In this document: in pieces, positions 1 to 6,862 of the stretch
Numbering within the stretch: the first letter of the stretch is position 1
Layout: every line of letters starts with the position of its first letter
Origin: CAJQND01 sp051010055
GTDB lineage: Bacteria; Pseudomonadota; Alphaproteobacteria; Rhizobiales; CAJQND01
Assembly (NCBI GenBank): GCA_051010055.1
Contig: JBPCVY010000083.1
Location: 1-12,321 of the forward strand
Direction: 5' to 3'
DNA length: 12,321 nt
Translations under genes and position numbers: made by a program
Notes under the pieces: generated by a model
Database searches by the model: none
What the model was told of the DNA's origin: nothing
What the model saw: only the letters and a program-made list of their open reading frames with translations

Positions 1-122
1 GTTGCCTCGTCGGCCAGTTCGCCGCTGACAATTTCTTTCAGTGCATATCCATACTGTTCCGGCGTCAAACCGTAGGCAAAATATGGCCCGACGGTCTGGG
101 ATGGTGTTTGCTTAAAGCTCAT
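1..122 (-). CDS. pcaG: Protocatechuate 3,4-dioxygenase alpha subunit, N-terminal fragment (cut by window edge)
   Basis: Only the first 40 codons are in the window. The gene starts at ATG 122-120 and runs off the left edge. The readable N-terminus has the PSQTVGPYFAYGLTPEQYG stretch typical of PcaG. In the known enzyme the alpha subunit pairs with the PcaH beta subunit and helps form the active site that cleaves protocatechuate between its two hydroxyls, giving 3-carboxy-cis,cis-muconate in the beta-ketoadipate pathway. The start lies three bases after the pcaH stop codon. A GGAG Shine-Dalgarno at 132-135 (minus strand), inside the end of pcaH, supports translation from one transcript. The rest of the protein and anything downstream cannot be seen. 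Confidence 0.93.
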   Translation of the reverse strand, partial: MSFKQTPSQTVGPYFAYGLTPEQYGYALKEIVSGELADEA

Positions 123-125
123 ATC

Positions 126-833
126 TCACGTCTCCATCGGCGTTTCAGCAGGGCCGCGCAGAACAATGTTAAAAATATACCCCAAAGCAAATTCCGGTTC
201 GGTTACATCCAGCGAAAACGACGAAACGAGACGGTCGCGCGCACCTTCCGGCGTGCCAAGAAAAATCGGGTCATATTCAAGAAGCGGATCGCCTGGAAAG
301 TACATTTGAGTAACGAGCCGGGTAGCGATTGACGGCCCGAAAAGAGAAAAATGAATGTGGTTGGGCCGCCAGGCGTTGGGATGGTTGCCCCAAGGATAGG
401 CGCCAGGCTTCACGGTCATGAACCGGTACCGGCCCTCATCATCGGTCACACAGCGCCCGCCGCCAAAAAAATTGGGATCAATGGGGGCATCATGCTGGTC
501 GACCAAATGAATGTAGCGCCCAGCCGCATTTGCCTGCCACACCTCAATCAGCGTGTTGCGCACGGGCCTGCCCGCCTCATCAAGCACCCTGCCCGTCACA
601 ATCATCCGTTCGCCCAGCGGCTCACCCTCGGTAACCCCATTCTTGGTCAAGTCATTGTCAAACTCGCCAAGACTGTCTGCACCATAAACCGGCCCGGACA
701 TTTCACTTAGAGAATGCTTTATCGGAATGAGCGGCCTGGTTGGCCCACGAAGGGCTGTCGATTTGTAGTCACCATAAATATATGGAGGATGGCTTTCCCA
801 GTCACGTTTTGCCGCCGGTACAGGTTTCACCAA
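126..833 (-). CDS. pcaH: Protocatechuate 3,4-dioxygenase beta subunit
   Basis: This is the iron-bearing subunit of intradiol protocatechuate dioxygenase, a cytoplasmic enzyme that opens the aromatic ring with O2. The non-haem Fe(III) ligands are all visible: Tyr107 (GRYIH), Tyr146 (GAYPW), His159 and His161 (PNHIHF), with the catalytic Arg156 just before them. Their spacings (39, 13 and 2) equal those of the Pseudomonas enzyme (Tyr408, Tyr447, His460, His462). The frame is open up to a TTG at 881 (251 aa), but nothing like a ribosome-binding site precedes that codon. A GGAGG at 843-847 sits nine bases before the TTG at 833-831, giving 235 aa, close to the usual family length, so I chose it. 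A GTG directly follows at 830. pcaG follows after three bases. No pcaQ-like regulator or other pca gene is in view. The function is firm; the start is less so. Confidence 0.95.
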   Translation of the reverse strand: MVKPVPAAKRDWESHPPYIYGDYKSTALRGPTRPLIPIKHSLSEMSGPVYGADSLGEFDNDLTKNGVTEGEPLGERMIVTGRVLDEAGRPVRNTLIEVWQANAAGRYIHLVDQHDAPIDPNFFGGGRCVTDDEGRYRFMTVKPGAYPWGNHPNAWRPNHIHFSLFGPSIATRLVTQMYFPGDPLLEYDPIFLGTPEGARDRLVSSFSLDVTEPEFALGYIFNIVLRGPAETPMET

Positions 834-991
834 TTTCAGTTTCCTCCCACTCACTCGTGTTTTACTAGCTTTGCCTTGCAAATGTTACACTGATCCATAT
901 CAAGGAGAAATCAAGAGAGTTGAGCTTTTTTACTGTATCGCCAATGGTGTTTCGGCCATATTCTGCAGGAACGTTTCAAGTGGAGGTAACA
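834..991. promoter_or_regulatory. Divergent control region between pcaHG and the HD-domain gene
   Basis: Both genes are transcribed away from this stretch, so it should hold both promoters. On the plus strand TTGCAA (876-881) and TATCAA (898-903), 16 bases apart, are a weak sigma-70-like pair (4 of 6 matches each). I could not find a convincing PcaQ-type (LysR) palindrome. A second GGAG at 904-907 is followed by a TTG at 920 that could extend the HD protein by 24 residues, but the ATG at 992 has a much better site. Confidence 0.3.
982..986 (+). promoter_or_regulatory. Shine-Dalgarno that fixes the HD-domain gene start
   Basis: GGAGG lies five bases before ATG 992-994, an ideal spacing. It decides against the upstream TTG at 920 in the same frame. 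Confidence 0.8.
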
Positions 992-1597
992 ATGCGCACG
1001 GTTTCATTCACCCAAATGAAGGACGGCACGCGGGAAGATTATGAGTTCTTGCGCGAGCAGGAAGAACCATATCTCGCCGGAACCGCGGAAAGAATTTTGG
1101 GCGAACTTGAAAAGCAGGGTAATGAGACCCTTTCCGGTTACAAGATAAGCCGGCTTGACCATTCGCTTCAGTCGGCCACCCGGGCAGAGCATGACGGCGC
1201 CGATGTTGACTGGATTGTTTCCGCGTTATTGCACGATATTGGAGATGGACTTGCCCCGCAGAACCATGACCGGTTTGCAGCAGAAATTCTTCGCCCGTTC
1301 GTGCGCGAGGAATGCGCCTGGGTTGTGGAGCAACACGGCATTTTCCAAATGTACTATTACGCACATCACTATGGCTGGGACCGGGAAGAGCGGCGGAAAT
1401 TTGAAGGCCATCAGCACTATCAGGCCTGCATAGATTTTTGCGAGCGCTGGGATCAATCCTCCTTCGACCCAGACTATGAAACCCAAAATCTGGAACATTT
1501 CGCCCCAATGGTGCGAGAGGTTTTCTCCCGCGAAGCATACGACCATGACGTATTGCGCCCGGGTGAATCTACCGGTATTCCGAAATCTGAAGGCTGA
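992..1597 (+). CDS. PhnZ-like HD-domain protein, probable mixed-valent diiron oxygenase
   Basis: The protein has 201 residues and is a single all-helical HD domain of the PhnZ/COG4341 type. Relatives are often annotated as HD phosphohydrolases, but characterised members such as PhnZ and TmpB are diiron oxygenases that cleave C-P bonds. The putative metal ligands are His57 (LDHSLQ), His81-Asp82 (LLHDIGD), His92 (NHDRFAAEIL), His115 (VEQHG) and Asp154 (ERWDQ). They match the six-ligand set of PhnZ (His34, His58, Asp59, His80, His104, Asp161) in order and mostly in spacing; the loop between the HD pair and His92 is shorter. PhnZ Glu27, a substrate-side residue seven before the first His, is Tyr50 here, so the PhnZ substrate is not assured. 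There is no signal peptide, so it is cytoplasmic. It is divergent from pcaHG and converges on the acyl-CoA dehydrogenase two bases away. The fold is sure, the oxygenase role likely, the substrate unknown. Confidence 0.85.
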   Translation: MRTVSFTQMKDGTREDYEFLREQEEPYLAGTAERILGELEKQGNETLSGYKISRLDHSLQSATRAEHDGADVDWIVSALLHDIGDGLAPQNHDRFAAEILRPFVREECAWVVEQHGIFQMYYYAHHYGWDREERRKFEGHQHYQACIDFCERWDQSSFDPDYETQNLEHFAPMVREVFSREAYDHDVLRPGESTGIPKSEG

Positions 1598-1599
1598 AC

Positions 1600-2772
1600 T
1601 CAGGCTGTTTCTTCGAACAGTTCCCGGCCAATAAGCATGCGGCGGATTTCGCTGGTGCCGGCCCCGATTTCGTAAAGCTTGGCATCACGCAAAAACCGGC
1701 CCGTGGCAAACTCATTGATGTAGCCATTGCCGCCTAAAGCCTGGATTGCTTCAAGCGCGATCCAGGTGGCTTTTTCCGCAGCAAAAAGAATGGCGCCGGC
1801 GGCATCCTTACGGGTCGTCTCGCCCCTGTCACAAGCCTGCACCACCGCATAAACATAGGCCTTGCATGCATTCATCGTGGTGTACATATCGGCAATCTTG
1901 CCTTGCATAAGCTGGAAAGTGCCGATGGGTTGACCAAACTGTTTGCGATCGTGAACATAAGGTACAACCACATCCATACATGCCTGCATAATGCCCAGCG
2001 GCCCGGCAGCCAAAACGGCCCGTTCATAGTCAAGGCCCGACATAAGAACATTCACACCCCGGCCCAGCCCGCCAACGATGTTTTCCTCCGGCACTTCGCA
2101 ATCTTCAAACACCAATTCCCCGGTGTTGGAGCCACGCATGCCAAGCTTGTCGAGCTTCTGGGCAACGGAGAAGCCCTTGAAATCTTTTTCTACGATAAAA
2201 GCGGTAATGCCCTTTGGGCCAGCATCGGGATCGGTTTTTGCATAAACAACAACCAAATCTCCTCCAGGCCCGTTGGTGATCCACATTTTGGAGCCGTTCA
2301 AAACGTACCGGTCACCTTTTTTCTCAGCCCTGAGGCGCATGGAAACAACATCTGAACCCGCACCTGGCTCCGACATGGCAAGTGCGCCCACATGCTCACC
2401 TGAAATGAGCTTTGGAAGGTAGCGCTTTTTCTGCTCATCATTGCCGTTGAGACGCAGTTGGTTCACACACAGGTTGGAGTGGGCGCCATAGGAAAGCCCA
2501 ACCGAACCAGAGCCGCGGGAGATTTCCTCCATGGCGATGGCATGTTCCAGATAGCCCATGCCTGAGCCGCCATACTCTTCTTCCACTGTAATGCCGAGAA
2601 GCCCCAGCTCACCCAACTGGGGCCAGAGCTGGCGGGGAAACTCGTCCGTCTTGTCTATTTCATCTGCAATCGGTGCAATATGGTCAGAGGAAAATGAACG
2701 CACCATGTCACGGACCATGTCCGCTGTTTCACCATGATGAAAGTCGAGCGTGGGGTAATCGTTGGGAATCAT
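1600..2772 (-). CDS. ivd: Isovaleryl-CoA dehydrogenase
   Basis: This 390-residue FAD enzyme of the acyl-CoA dehydrogenase family oxidises isovaleryl-CoA to 3-methylcrotonyl-CoA in leucine breakdown, passing electrons to ETF. Family signatures are ALAMSEPGAGSDV (130-142) and the C-terminal QALGGNGY...RDAKLYEIGAGTSEIRR region (344-378). The catalytic base is placed as in IVD: Glu250 in GLDYERAVLA. The straight-chain enzymes' catalytic Glu position near 370 is replaced by Gly-Ala (EIGAGTSE), the main reason to call IVD rather than a medium- or short-chain enzyme. The start is ATG 2772-2770 with GAGG about ten bases upstream. The gene is separated by 81 bases from the GH25 operon on the same strand. 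No methylcrotonyl-CoA carboxylase genes, its usual partners, lie in the window. A different branched-chain acyl-CoA substrate is possible but less likely. Confidence 0.9.
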   Translation of the reverse strand: MIPNDYPTLDFHHGETADMVRDMVRSFSSDHIAPIADEIDKTDEFPRQLWPQLGELGLLGITVEEEYGGSGMGYLEHAIAMEEISRGSGSVGLSYGAHSNLCVNQLRLNGNDEQKKRYLPKLISGEHVGALAMSEPGAGSDVVSMRLRAEKKGDRYVLNGSKMWITNGPGGDLVVVYAKTDPDAGPKGITAFIVEKDFKGFSVAQKLDKLGMRGSNTGELVFEDCEVPEENIVGGLGRGVNVLMSGLDYERAVLAAGPLGIMQACMDVVVPYVHDRKQFGQPIGTFQLMQGKIADMYTTMNACKAYVYAVVQACDRGETTRKDAAGAILFAAEKATWIALEAIQALGGNGYINEFATGRFLRDAKLYEIGAGTSEIRRMLIGRELFEETA

Positions 2773-2853
2773 TTAAATATGCCTCGGCGCATCAGTTTCT
2801 CAACTAACTATCCGAGATTTTAACACGGAAACAATGTGCGCGAAGCCATATTA

Positions 2854-3714
2854 TCAGTTGCGGACGAGCTTGAGGTGATGGGTTTTACCTGAGACCCACG
2901 CCTTCCATTCACTTGTAGTGCCGGAGAACTTGTTGCGGTCAACTTTTCCCTTGATCCCTTTTACTTTTCCGGTTCCCGTCCATTGCCAGAAAAGCCATTT
3001 GCGATCGGTATAGACTTTCCGCGGGGGCGCTGCGACGCTGCGCAGCCAAAAGGGATACTCCTTGAACGCACCTACCAGCTTTTCGCGATGGAAATCGACA
3101 GACGTGTAAATAACCGGCTTCTTCCCATAGTGGCGCTCAACAATGCGCAGGAAGGTTTTCATATCCTTGCGGACCTTGGCCGCAGGCGGGCGCTTTTTAC
3201 ACGTCGGAGAGAGATGGTTCCATTCCATGTCGAGCACAGGAGGAAGGGCATCTTTGGTTTTTGGGACATTGCGAATGAACCACTTTGCCTGCACTTCCGG
3301 TTTGGTGCAGAAATAGTAGAAATGATAAGCGCCCCGCGCCACGCCGGCCTTTTTTGCTCCTGCCCAGTTTTTCTTGAATTTTTTATCTTTGTGATCACCG
3401 CCCTCAGTTGCCTTGATATAGGCAAATTTGATCCCGGCCGCCCTCACCTTTTTCCAATTGATGTTTTCCTGAAATTTGGAAACATCGATGCCTTCAACAA
3501 GTTTGCCACGTGGGCGGTTCTTTTCAGTTTTCGAGACCGAATGGGCTTTTTTCCCCAACGAGCCAGTGATCAATTTCGCTATCGGATCACCAGATTTAAC
3601 CCTCTCATCACTTGATCTGTCGTTTGTCTCCGCGAACGACTGGCTGCCAGCCAGCACCGCGATGGCAACAAAAACTCCAGGCTTCATGAATTTGAGATAG
3701 GGAGCAACAATCAT
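2854..3714 (-). CDS. Secreted GH25 family muramidase (lysozyme)
   Basis: The product has 286 residues. A signal peptide (hydrophobic core about 12-22, likely cut after SQSFA near residue 28) leads into a basic linker rich in Lys and Ser, then a GH25 domain from about 72 to 272. GH25 enzymes hydrolyse the MurNAc-GlcNAc bond of peptidoglycan. The visible motifs are VEGIDVSKFQ with Asp77, FAYIKATEG, the RGAYHFYYF strand, PPVLDMEW with Asp162 and the catalytic Glu164, and the closing FWQWT...VDRNKF with Asp259. The active site looks intact. AAGGA at 3721-3725, six bases before ATG 3714-3712, supports this start over an internal ATG nine codons on. It follows the thioesterase by two bases and is the last gene of that operon. 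TGA is followed at once by an in-frame TAA. The very Lys-rich composition suggests cell-wall or DNA binding, which is inference. A role in wall remodelling is more likely than phage lysis, since no phage genes are near. Confidence 0.9.
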   Translation of the reverse strand: MIVAPYLKFMKPGVFVAIAVLAGSQSFAETNDRSSDERVKSGDPIAKLITGSLGKKAHSVSKTEKNRPRGKLVEGIDVSKFQENINWKKVRAAGIKFAYIKATEGGDHKDKKFKKNWAGAKKAGVARGAYHFYYFCTKPEVQAKWFIRNVPKTKDALPPVLDMEWNHLSPTCKKRPPAAKVRKDMKTFLRIVERHYGKKPVIYTSVDFHREKLVGAFKEYPFWLRSVAAPPRKVYTDRKWLFWQWTGTGKVKGIKGKVDRNKFSGTTSEWKAWVSGKTHHLKLVRN

Positions 3715-3716
3715 GT

Positions 3717-4163
3717 TCAGTCCTTCAAGTTTTCAACTTGTATCATTGTTAAAAGAGCGGTGGCGACAAGGGTTTCACCACCATCGGCCATTGCAACCAC
3801 ATCAGATTTACAAATCGTCAACGTGCGGCCAGGTTTTAGCACCCTTCCACGTGCAACAAGCTTTTCGCCCTTGGCCGGTGCGAGAAGATTTACTTTGTAC
3901 TCGGTCGTTAGAACTTCACTATCCGGTTTAAATAAGGTTAGAGCCGCATACCCTGCCGCAGTATCTGCAATTGACGTCGTTACACCGGCATGGAAAAAAC
4001 CGTGCTGCTGCAAAAGCGCTGGGTTTTGCGGAAGTTCCACTTCAACCTCACCCGGCCTGACGCGTACAAGCTCAGCGCCAAAAAGCGTCATCAGGCTCTG
4101 GCGCGAAAAGCTCTCGCGCACACGGGCTTCAAATTCGGCATTTCTTGGTTTGAACGCAGTCAA
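3717..4163 (-). CDS. PaaI-type hotdog-fold thioesterase
   Basis: This 148-residue single-domain hotdog protein of the PaaI/acyl-CoA thioesterase group hydrolyses acyl- or aryl-CoA thioesters in known members. The core motif is QQHGFFHAGVTTSIADTAAG (52-71), where Asp67 corresponds to the PaaI catalytic Asp and His58 sits in the substrate loop. The usual HGG is changed to HGFFHAG. Later strands TTEYKVNLLAPAKGEKLVARGRV and GRTLTICKSDVV follow the family pattern. The start is a TTG (4163-4161) preceded by a G-rich AGGGGG about four bases away, nine bases after the mgtE stop. No in-frame ATG occurs before residue 25, and using that one would cut into the fold. It lies between mgtE and the GH25 gene in a tight operon; neither neighbour points to a substrate. 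The family is sure, the substrate unknown. Confidence 0.88.
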   Translation of the reverse strand: MTAFKPRNAEFEARVRESFSRQSLMTLFGAELVRVRPGEVEVELPQNPALLQQHGFFHAGVTTSIADTAAGYAALTLFKPDSEVLTTEYKVNLLAPAKGEKLVARGRVLKPGRTLTICKSDVVAMADGGETLVATALLTMIQVENLKD

Positions 4164-4172
4164 TGCGCCCCC

Positions 4173-5552
4173 CTACAACAGAAAAATTGCTGCCAGACCC
4201 AAAAACGCAAAAAAACCGACAACGTCGGTCATGGTGGTAACAAACACAGAAGACGCCACCGCTGGATCAATATCCAGTTTGTCCAAGGTCAGCGGAATGA
4301 GTATCCCGCTGAGCGCGGCAACAACCATGTTGATCACCATGGCGGCCCCGATCACCAGGCCAAGTTCATCCGACCCGAACCACCACCACGCAAACAGCCC
4401 CATAATGATGGCGAAAAGCAGGCCATTTATGATTCCCACAAAAGTTTCCCGCAATATGACGCGCATAGCGTTGACCGCGCTAAGATCTCTGGTGGCGAGC
4501 GCGCGCACAGCAACAGTCATGGTCTGTGTGCCAGCATTTCCGCCCATTGAGGCCACTATCGGCATCAAAATGGCAAGGGCCACCATCTGCTGAATTGTGG
4601 CGTCAAACAGCGAAATCACAAAAGATGCCAGGACAGCTGTGGCAAGGTTCATCAAAAGCCAGCCGAATCGTGTCTGGGTAGTGCGCCAAACCGAATCGGT
4701 GATTTCTTCATCCCCCAGGCCGGCCAACCGGGCCATATCCTCTTCGGCTTCCTCACGGATAACCTCAACAACATCGTCAATCGTGATCATGCCCACCAGG
4801 CGGCCATCATTATCAATCACCCCTGCAGAACCCAGGTGGTATTGCTCGAACTTGTAGGCAACATCTTCCTGATCATCGCCAACATGTATAATGGTTTGCT
4901 CTGAATCCATGATGTCTTCGATGAGCGCCTCGCGCGGCGTACGCAGAATGCGGCTCACTGGCACCGTGCCAATCAGGTGAAAACGTGTATCGACAACAAA
5001 GATCTCAATGAACGAATTTGGCAAATCATCTTCGGTGCGCATGTAGTCGATGGTTTGCCCAACAGACCAAAATTGCGGCACCGCCACAAATTCGGTCTGC
5101 ATCATGCGCCCGGCGGTGTCCTCCTCATAGTCGAGGGAACGTGTCAGCGCCTCGCGTTCAGCTTTCGGCACCCGGGCCAGAATTTTGTGCCGTTCCTCAG
5201 GCGTGAGGTTCTCAAGCAGATAAACTCTGTCATCAGATTCCAACTTGCGAAGCGCTGAGGCGATGGTGCCATCCGGCAATTCATCGATCAGCTGATCGCG
5301 AACGGTTTCATCAACATCAGAAAGCGCCTGAACATCAAACGTGCGCCCCAGAAGGGAAATTGCAGCCACCCTGTCATCTGGGCGTAGAAGCTCCAGCAAG
5401 TCGGCGGCATCAGCAGTGTGAAGGTTGCGTATGAGCGCGCGAAGGGCCGGCGCATCGTCAGTTGCGATGGCCTCTTCAACCGCGTTCACGAAGTCTGGCG
5501 AAAGCGCGCCATCTTCTTCGTGAACAACGATATCCTCGCGCTCTTCCAGCAT
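4173..5552 (-). CDS. mgtE: Magnesium transporter MgtE
   Basis: This 459-residue inner-membrane Mg2+ channel/transporter has the full MgtE plan: an N-terminal superhelical domain (about 18-148), two CBS domains (about 149-270), a connecting helix, and a five-helix membrane domain (about 295-459). The membrane signatures are LMPIVASMGGNAGTQT (329-344) and SSVFVTTMTDVVGFF, where Asp443 matches the ion-selectivity Asp of the Thermus protein. In the studied family the cytosolic domain binds Mg2+ and closes the pore when internal Mg2+ is high. The many acidic residues of the N and CBS domains here agree with that. The frame opens at TTG 5591, but GGAG at 5558-5561, five bases before ATG 5552-5550, gives the better start and a length near the Thermus homologue. 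It is first of three genes in an operon with the thioesterase and GH25 genes. Confidence 0.95.
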   Translation of the reverse strand: MLEEREDIVVHEEDGALSPDFVNAVEEAIATDDAPALRALIRNLHTADAADLLELLRPDDRVAAISLLGRTFDVQALSDVDETVRDQLIDELPDGTIASALRKLESDDRVYLLENLTPEERHKILARVPKAEREALTRSLDYEEDTAGRMMQTEFVAVPQFWSVGQTIDYMRTEDDLPNSFIEIFVVDTRFHLIGTVPVSRILRTPREALIEDIMDSEQTIIHVGDDQEDVAYKFEQYHLGSAGVIDNDGRLVGMITIDDVVEVIREEAEEDMARLAGLGDEEITDSVWRTTQTRFGWLLMNLATAVLASFVISLFDATIQQMVALAILMPIVASMGGNAGTQTMTVAVRALATRDLSAVNAMRVILRETFVGIINGLLFAIIMGLFAWWWFGSDELGLVIGAAMVINMVVAALSGILIPLTLDKLDIDPAVASSVFVTTMTDVVGFFAFLGLAAIFLL

Positions 5553-5557
5553 GAACT

Positions 5558-5561
5558 CTCC
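5558..5561 (-). promoter_or_regulatory. Shine-Dalgarno that fixes the mgtE start
   Basis: GGAG five bases before ATG 5552 favours that codon over the in-frame TTG 13 codons upstream, which has no such site. Confidence 0.7.
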
Positions 5562-5619
5562 GTCAGCAGACTTTCCCTGGCGAACCCCCAAGAATCACTT
5601 CGTCTCCAAGCATCGGCCC

Positions 5620-5648
5620 CTTATAGGCCATGAATGATTTAATTCGAA
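5620..5648 (-). promoter_or_regulatory. Candidate mgtE promoter with overlapping inverted repeat
   Basis: On the minus strand TATAAG (5620-5625, 5 of 6 matches to the -10 consensus) lies 17 bases after TTCGAA (5643-5648, only 3 of 6 matches to -35). A start near 5613 would give a leader of about 60 bases. An inverted repeat AATTCG-N5-CGAATT (5641-5657) covers the weak -35 and could be an operator. This is read by eye. Confidence 0.3.
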
Positions 5649-5691
5649 TGACGAATTCGCATGCTGTTCGGATTCGCCTGCCCGGGTGTCC

Positions 5692-5728
5692 AAAAACGCA
5701 AACGGCCGGCACTACAAATGCCTGCCGG
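5692..5728 (-). terminator. Possible Rho-independent terminator after the cyclophilin operon
   Basis: On the minus strand CCGGCA (5723-5728) and TGCCGG (5706-5711) form a six-pair GC-rich stem with an 11-base loop, followed after nine bases by five T (5692-5696). The long loop and the distance to the T run make it a weak terminator. It could instead be part of an mgtE leader. Confidence 0.3.
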
Positions 5729-5733
5729 AGGAG

Positions 5734-5757
5734 TTGCCCGAAAACGGTTTCAGGCAA
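5734..5757 (-). terminator. Strong hairpin 20 bases after the cyclophilin stop
   Basis: On the minus strand TTGCCTGAAA pairs with TTTCGGGCAA (ten pairs, one of them T-G) around a four-base loop. It begins 20 bases after the ppi stop codon, a usual place for a 3' end hairpin, but no T run follows. It may stabilise or end the gyrA-coaD-ppi transcript, or act in a leader for mgtE. Confidence 0.35.
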
Positions 5758-5777
5758 ATTGCTACTTTGTGCGGAGC

Positions 5778-6248
5778 TTATTCCATATCCGCTGCAACTT
5801 TCATGGAAACAATCTTGTCCGGGCTTGGCACCGGCTCACCGCGGGCAAATGCATCAACCGCTTCCATACCTTCGGTAACCTTACCCCAAACGGTGTACTG
5901 GCCGTTCAAAAACGAAGCATCATCAAAACAAATGAAGAACTGGCTGTCAGCGCTGTCGGGATGAGCTGTACGGGCCATGGACGCGGTGCCGCGCACATGG
6001 GGCTCTGCGTTGAATTCAGCCGGAATGTTCTTGCCGGATCCACCGGTGCCCGTACCCGTGGGGTCGCCACCCTGGGCCATAAAGCCGTCAATTACCCGGT
6101 GAAACGGCGTGCCATCATAAAACCCGCGCCGGGCAAGCTCTTTGATGTGGCTCACATGGCCGGGGGCAAGATCGGGACGCATCTCTATAACCACCTTGCC
6201 TTGTGTTGTTTCCAGAACAAGGGTGTTTTCCGGATCATTCGCTGACAT
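5778..6248 (-). CDS. ppiB: Cytoplasmic cyclophilin-type peptidyl-prolyl isomerase
   Basis: This 156-residue protein without a signal peptide is one cyclophilin domain that speeds cis-trans isomerisation of X-Pro bonds during folding. Active-site residues corresponding to those of human CypA are present: Arg51 (FHRVI), Phe56-Met57-Gln59 (GFMAQGGD) and Gln103-Phe104-Phe105 (SQFFICF). The drug-binding Trp of CypA is Phe113 (SFLNG), the usual bacterial state that lowers cyclosporin binding. The Gly/Thr loop GDPTGTGTGG is typical of short bacterial forms. The frame continues 67 codons upstream through the neighbouring gene's 3' region, but AGGAG (6255-6259), six bases before ATG 6248-6246, settles the start. 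It lies 35 bases after the exported paralogue and appears to end the gyrA-coaD series. Confidence 0.94.
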   Translation of the reverse strand: MSANDPENTLVLETTQGKVVIEMRPDLAPGHVSHIKELARRGFYDGTPFHRVIDGFMAQGGDPTGTGTGGSGKNIPAEFNAEPHVRGTASMARTAHPDSADSQFFICFDDASFLNGQYTVWGKVTEGMEAVDAFARGEPVPSPDKIVSMKVAADME

Positions 6249-6283
6249 ATAATTCTCCTGTTGGAACTGTGAAACTAGTGCTG

Positions 6284-6844
6284 CTATTTCGCATCCGCAG
6301 CCACTTGCATTTTCTTTATAACATCTGGGTTCGACACCGTGCCGGACTGGCCACTGCCACGGCGCACTTTGTCGATAAACTCCATTCCAGACACGACCTG
6401 GCCAAAGACGGTGTATTTTCCGTTCAGGAAGCTGGAGCGCGAAAAGCATATGAAAAACTGGGAATTCGCGCTGTTGGGCGCTTGAGAGCGCGCCATGCCG
6501 ACGGTTCCGCGCTCAAATGGCGTCAGAGTAAACTCTGCGCGCAAATCCGGGTACTTGGAACTACCTGTGCCAGTGCCTGTGGGGTCACCGGTTTGCGCCA
6601 TAAACCCTTCGATAACACGGTGGAACTTTACGCCGTCGTAAAACCCCTCGCGTGAAAGCTTTTTGATGCGCTCGACATGGGCCGGCGCAAGGTCGGGTCG
6701 CAATTGAATAACCGTGCGCCCATATTTCGTGTCTAGATAAATTGTATTTTGCGGATTCAGCCCTTCAGCATTTGAAGCCAGCCCAGAGAGTGCAAGAGAC
6801 ACCGTTGTCGCCACAAAGGAGGCCAAAACATTACGTCTTTTCAT
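6284..6844 (-). CDS. ppiA: Exported cyclophilin-type peptidyl-prolyl isomerase
   Basis: This 186-residue cyclophilin has an N-terminal signal peptide (MKRRN, hydrophobic core about 6-22, likely cut after ASNA at 26), so it should act in the periplasm. The RR-x-V-L start weakly resembles a Tat signal, but Sec export is the simpler reading. The catalytic set is complete: Arg76 (FHRVI), Phe81-Met82-Gln84, Gln129-Phe130-Phe131, with Phe139 in place of the CypA Trp. It shares the same short loop (GDPTGTGTG) and C-terminal VAAD tail as the gene after it, so the two look like an old tandem duplication with split locations. ATG 6844-6842 is 18 bases after the coaD stop. The Shine-Dalgarno is weak (GGGTG), which hints at translational coupling within the operon. 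Confidence 0.93.
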   Translation of the reverse strand: MKRRNVLASFVATTVSLALSGLASNAEGLNPQNTIYLDTKYGRTVIQLRPDLAPAHVERIKKLSREGFYDGVKFHRVIEGFMAQTGDPTGTGTGSSKYPDLRAEFTLTPFERGTVGMARSQAPNSANSQFFICFSRSSFLNGKYTVFGQVVSGMEFIDKVRRGSGQSGTVSNPDVIKKMQVAADAK

Positions 6845-6862
6845 GATATTACACCCAGTTTT

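Noticed and set aside
351..710. Open frame on the plus strand opposite pcaH
   Set aside because: pcaH has all iron ligands on the other strand; this frame shows no domain.
1008..1546. Minus-strand open frames opposite the HD-domain gene
   Set aside because: Arg/Pro-rich shadow translations with no motif, while the plus-strand gene has a strong Shine-Dalgarno and full metal motifs.
1604..1619. Small hairpin CTGTT-N6-AACAG near the convergent ends of the HD gene and ivd
   Set aside because: Only five pairs, no T run on either strand, and it lies within the ivd coding end, so terminator status is not supported.
2773..2853. Promoter for ivd in the 81-base gap
   Set aside because: TTGTTT followed by GATAGT at a 16-base spacing was the best pair, too weak to report as a site.
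2854..3714. GH25 gene as a prophage endolysin
   Set aside because: It has a signal peptide, lies in a tight operon with mgtE and a thioesterase, and no holin, tail or integrase gene is near.
3760..4593. Long open frame on the plus strand (277 codons) opposite the thioesterase and the end of mgtE
   Set aside because: It is antisense to two well-supported genes, its translation is low-complexity (Ser/Thr/Ala/Pro-rich) with no recognisable domain, and it has no clear ribosome-binding site.
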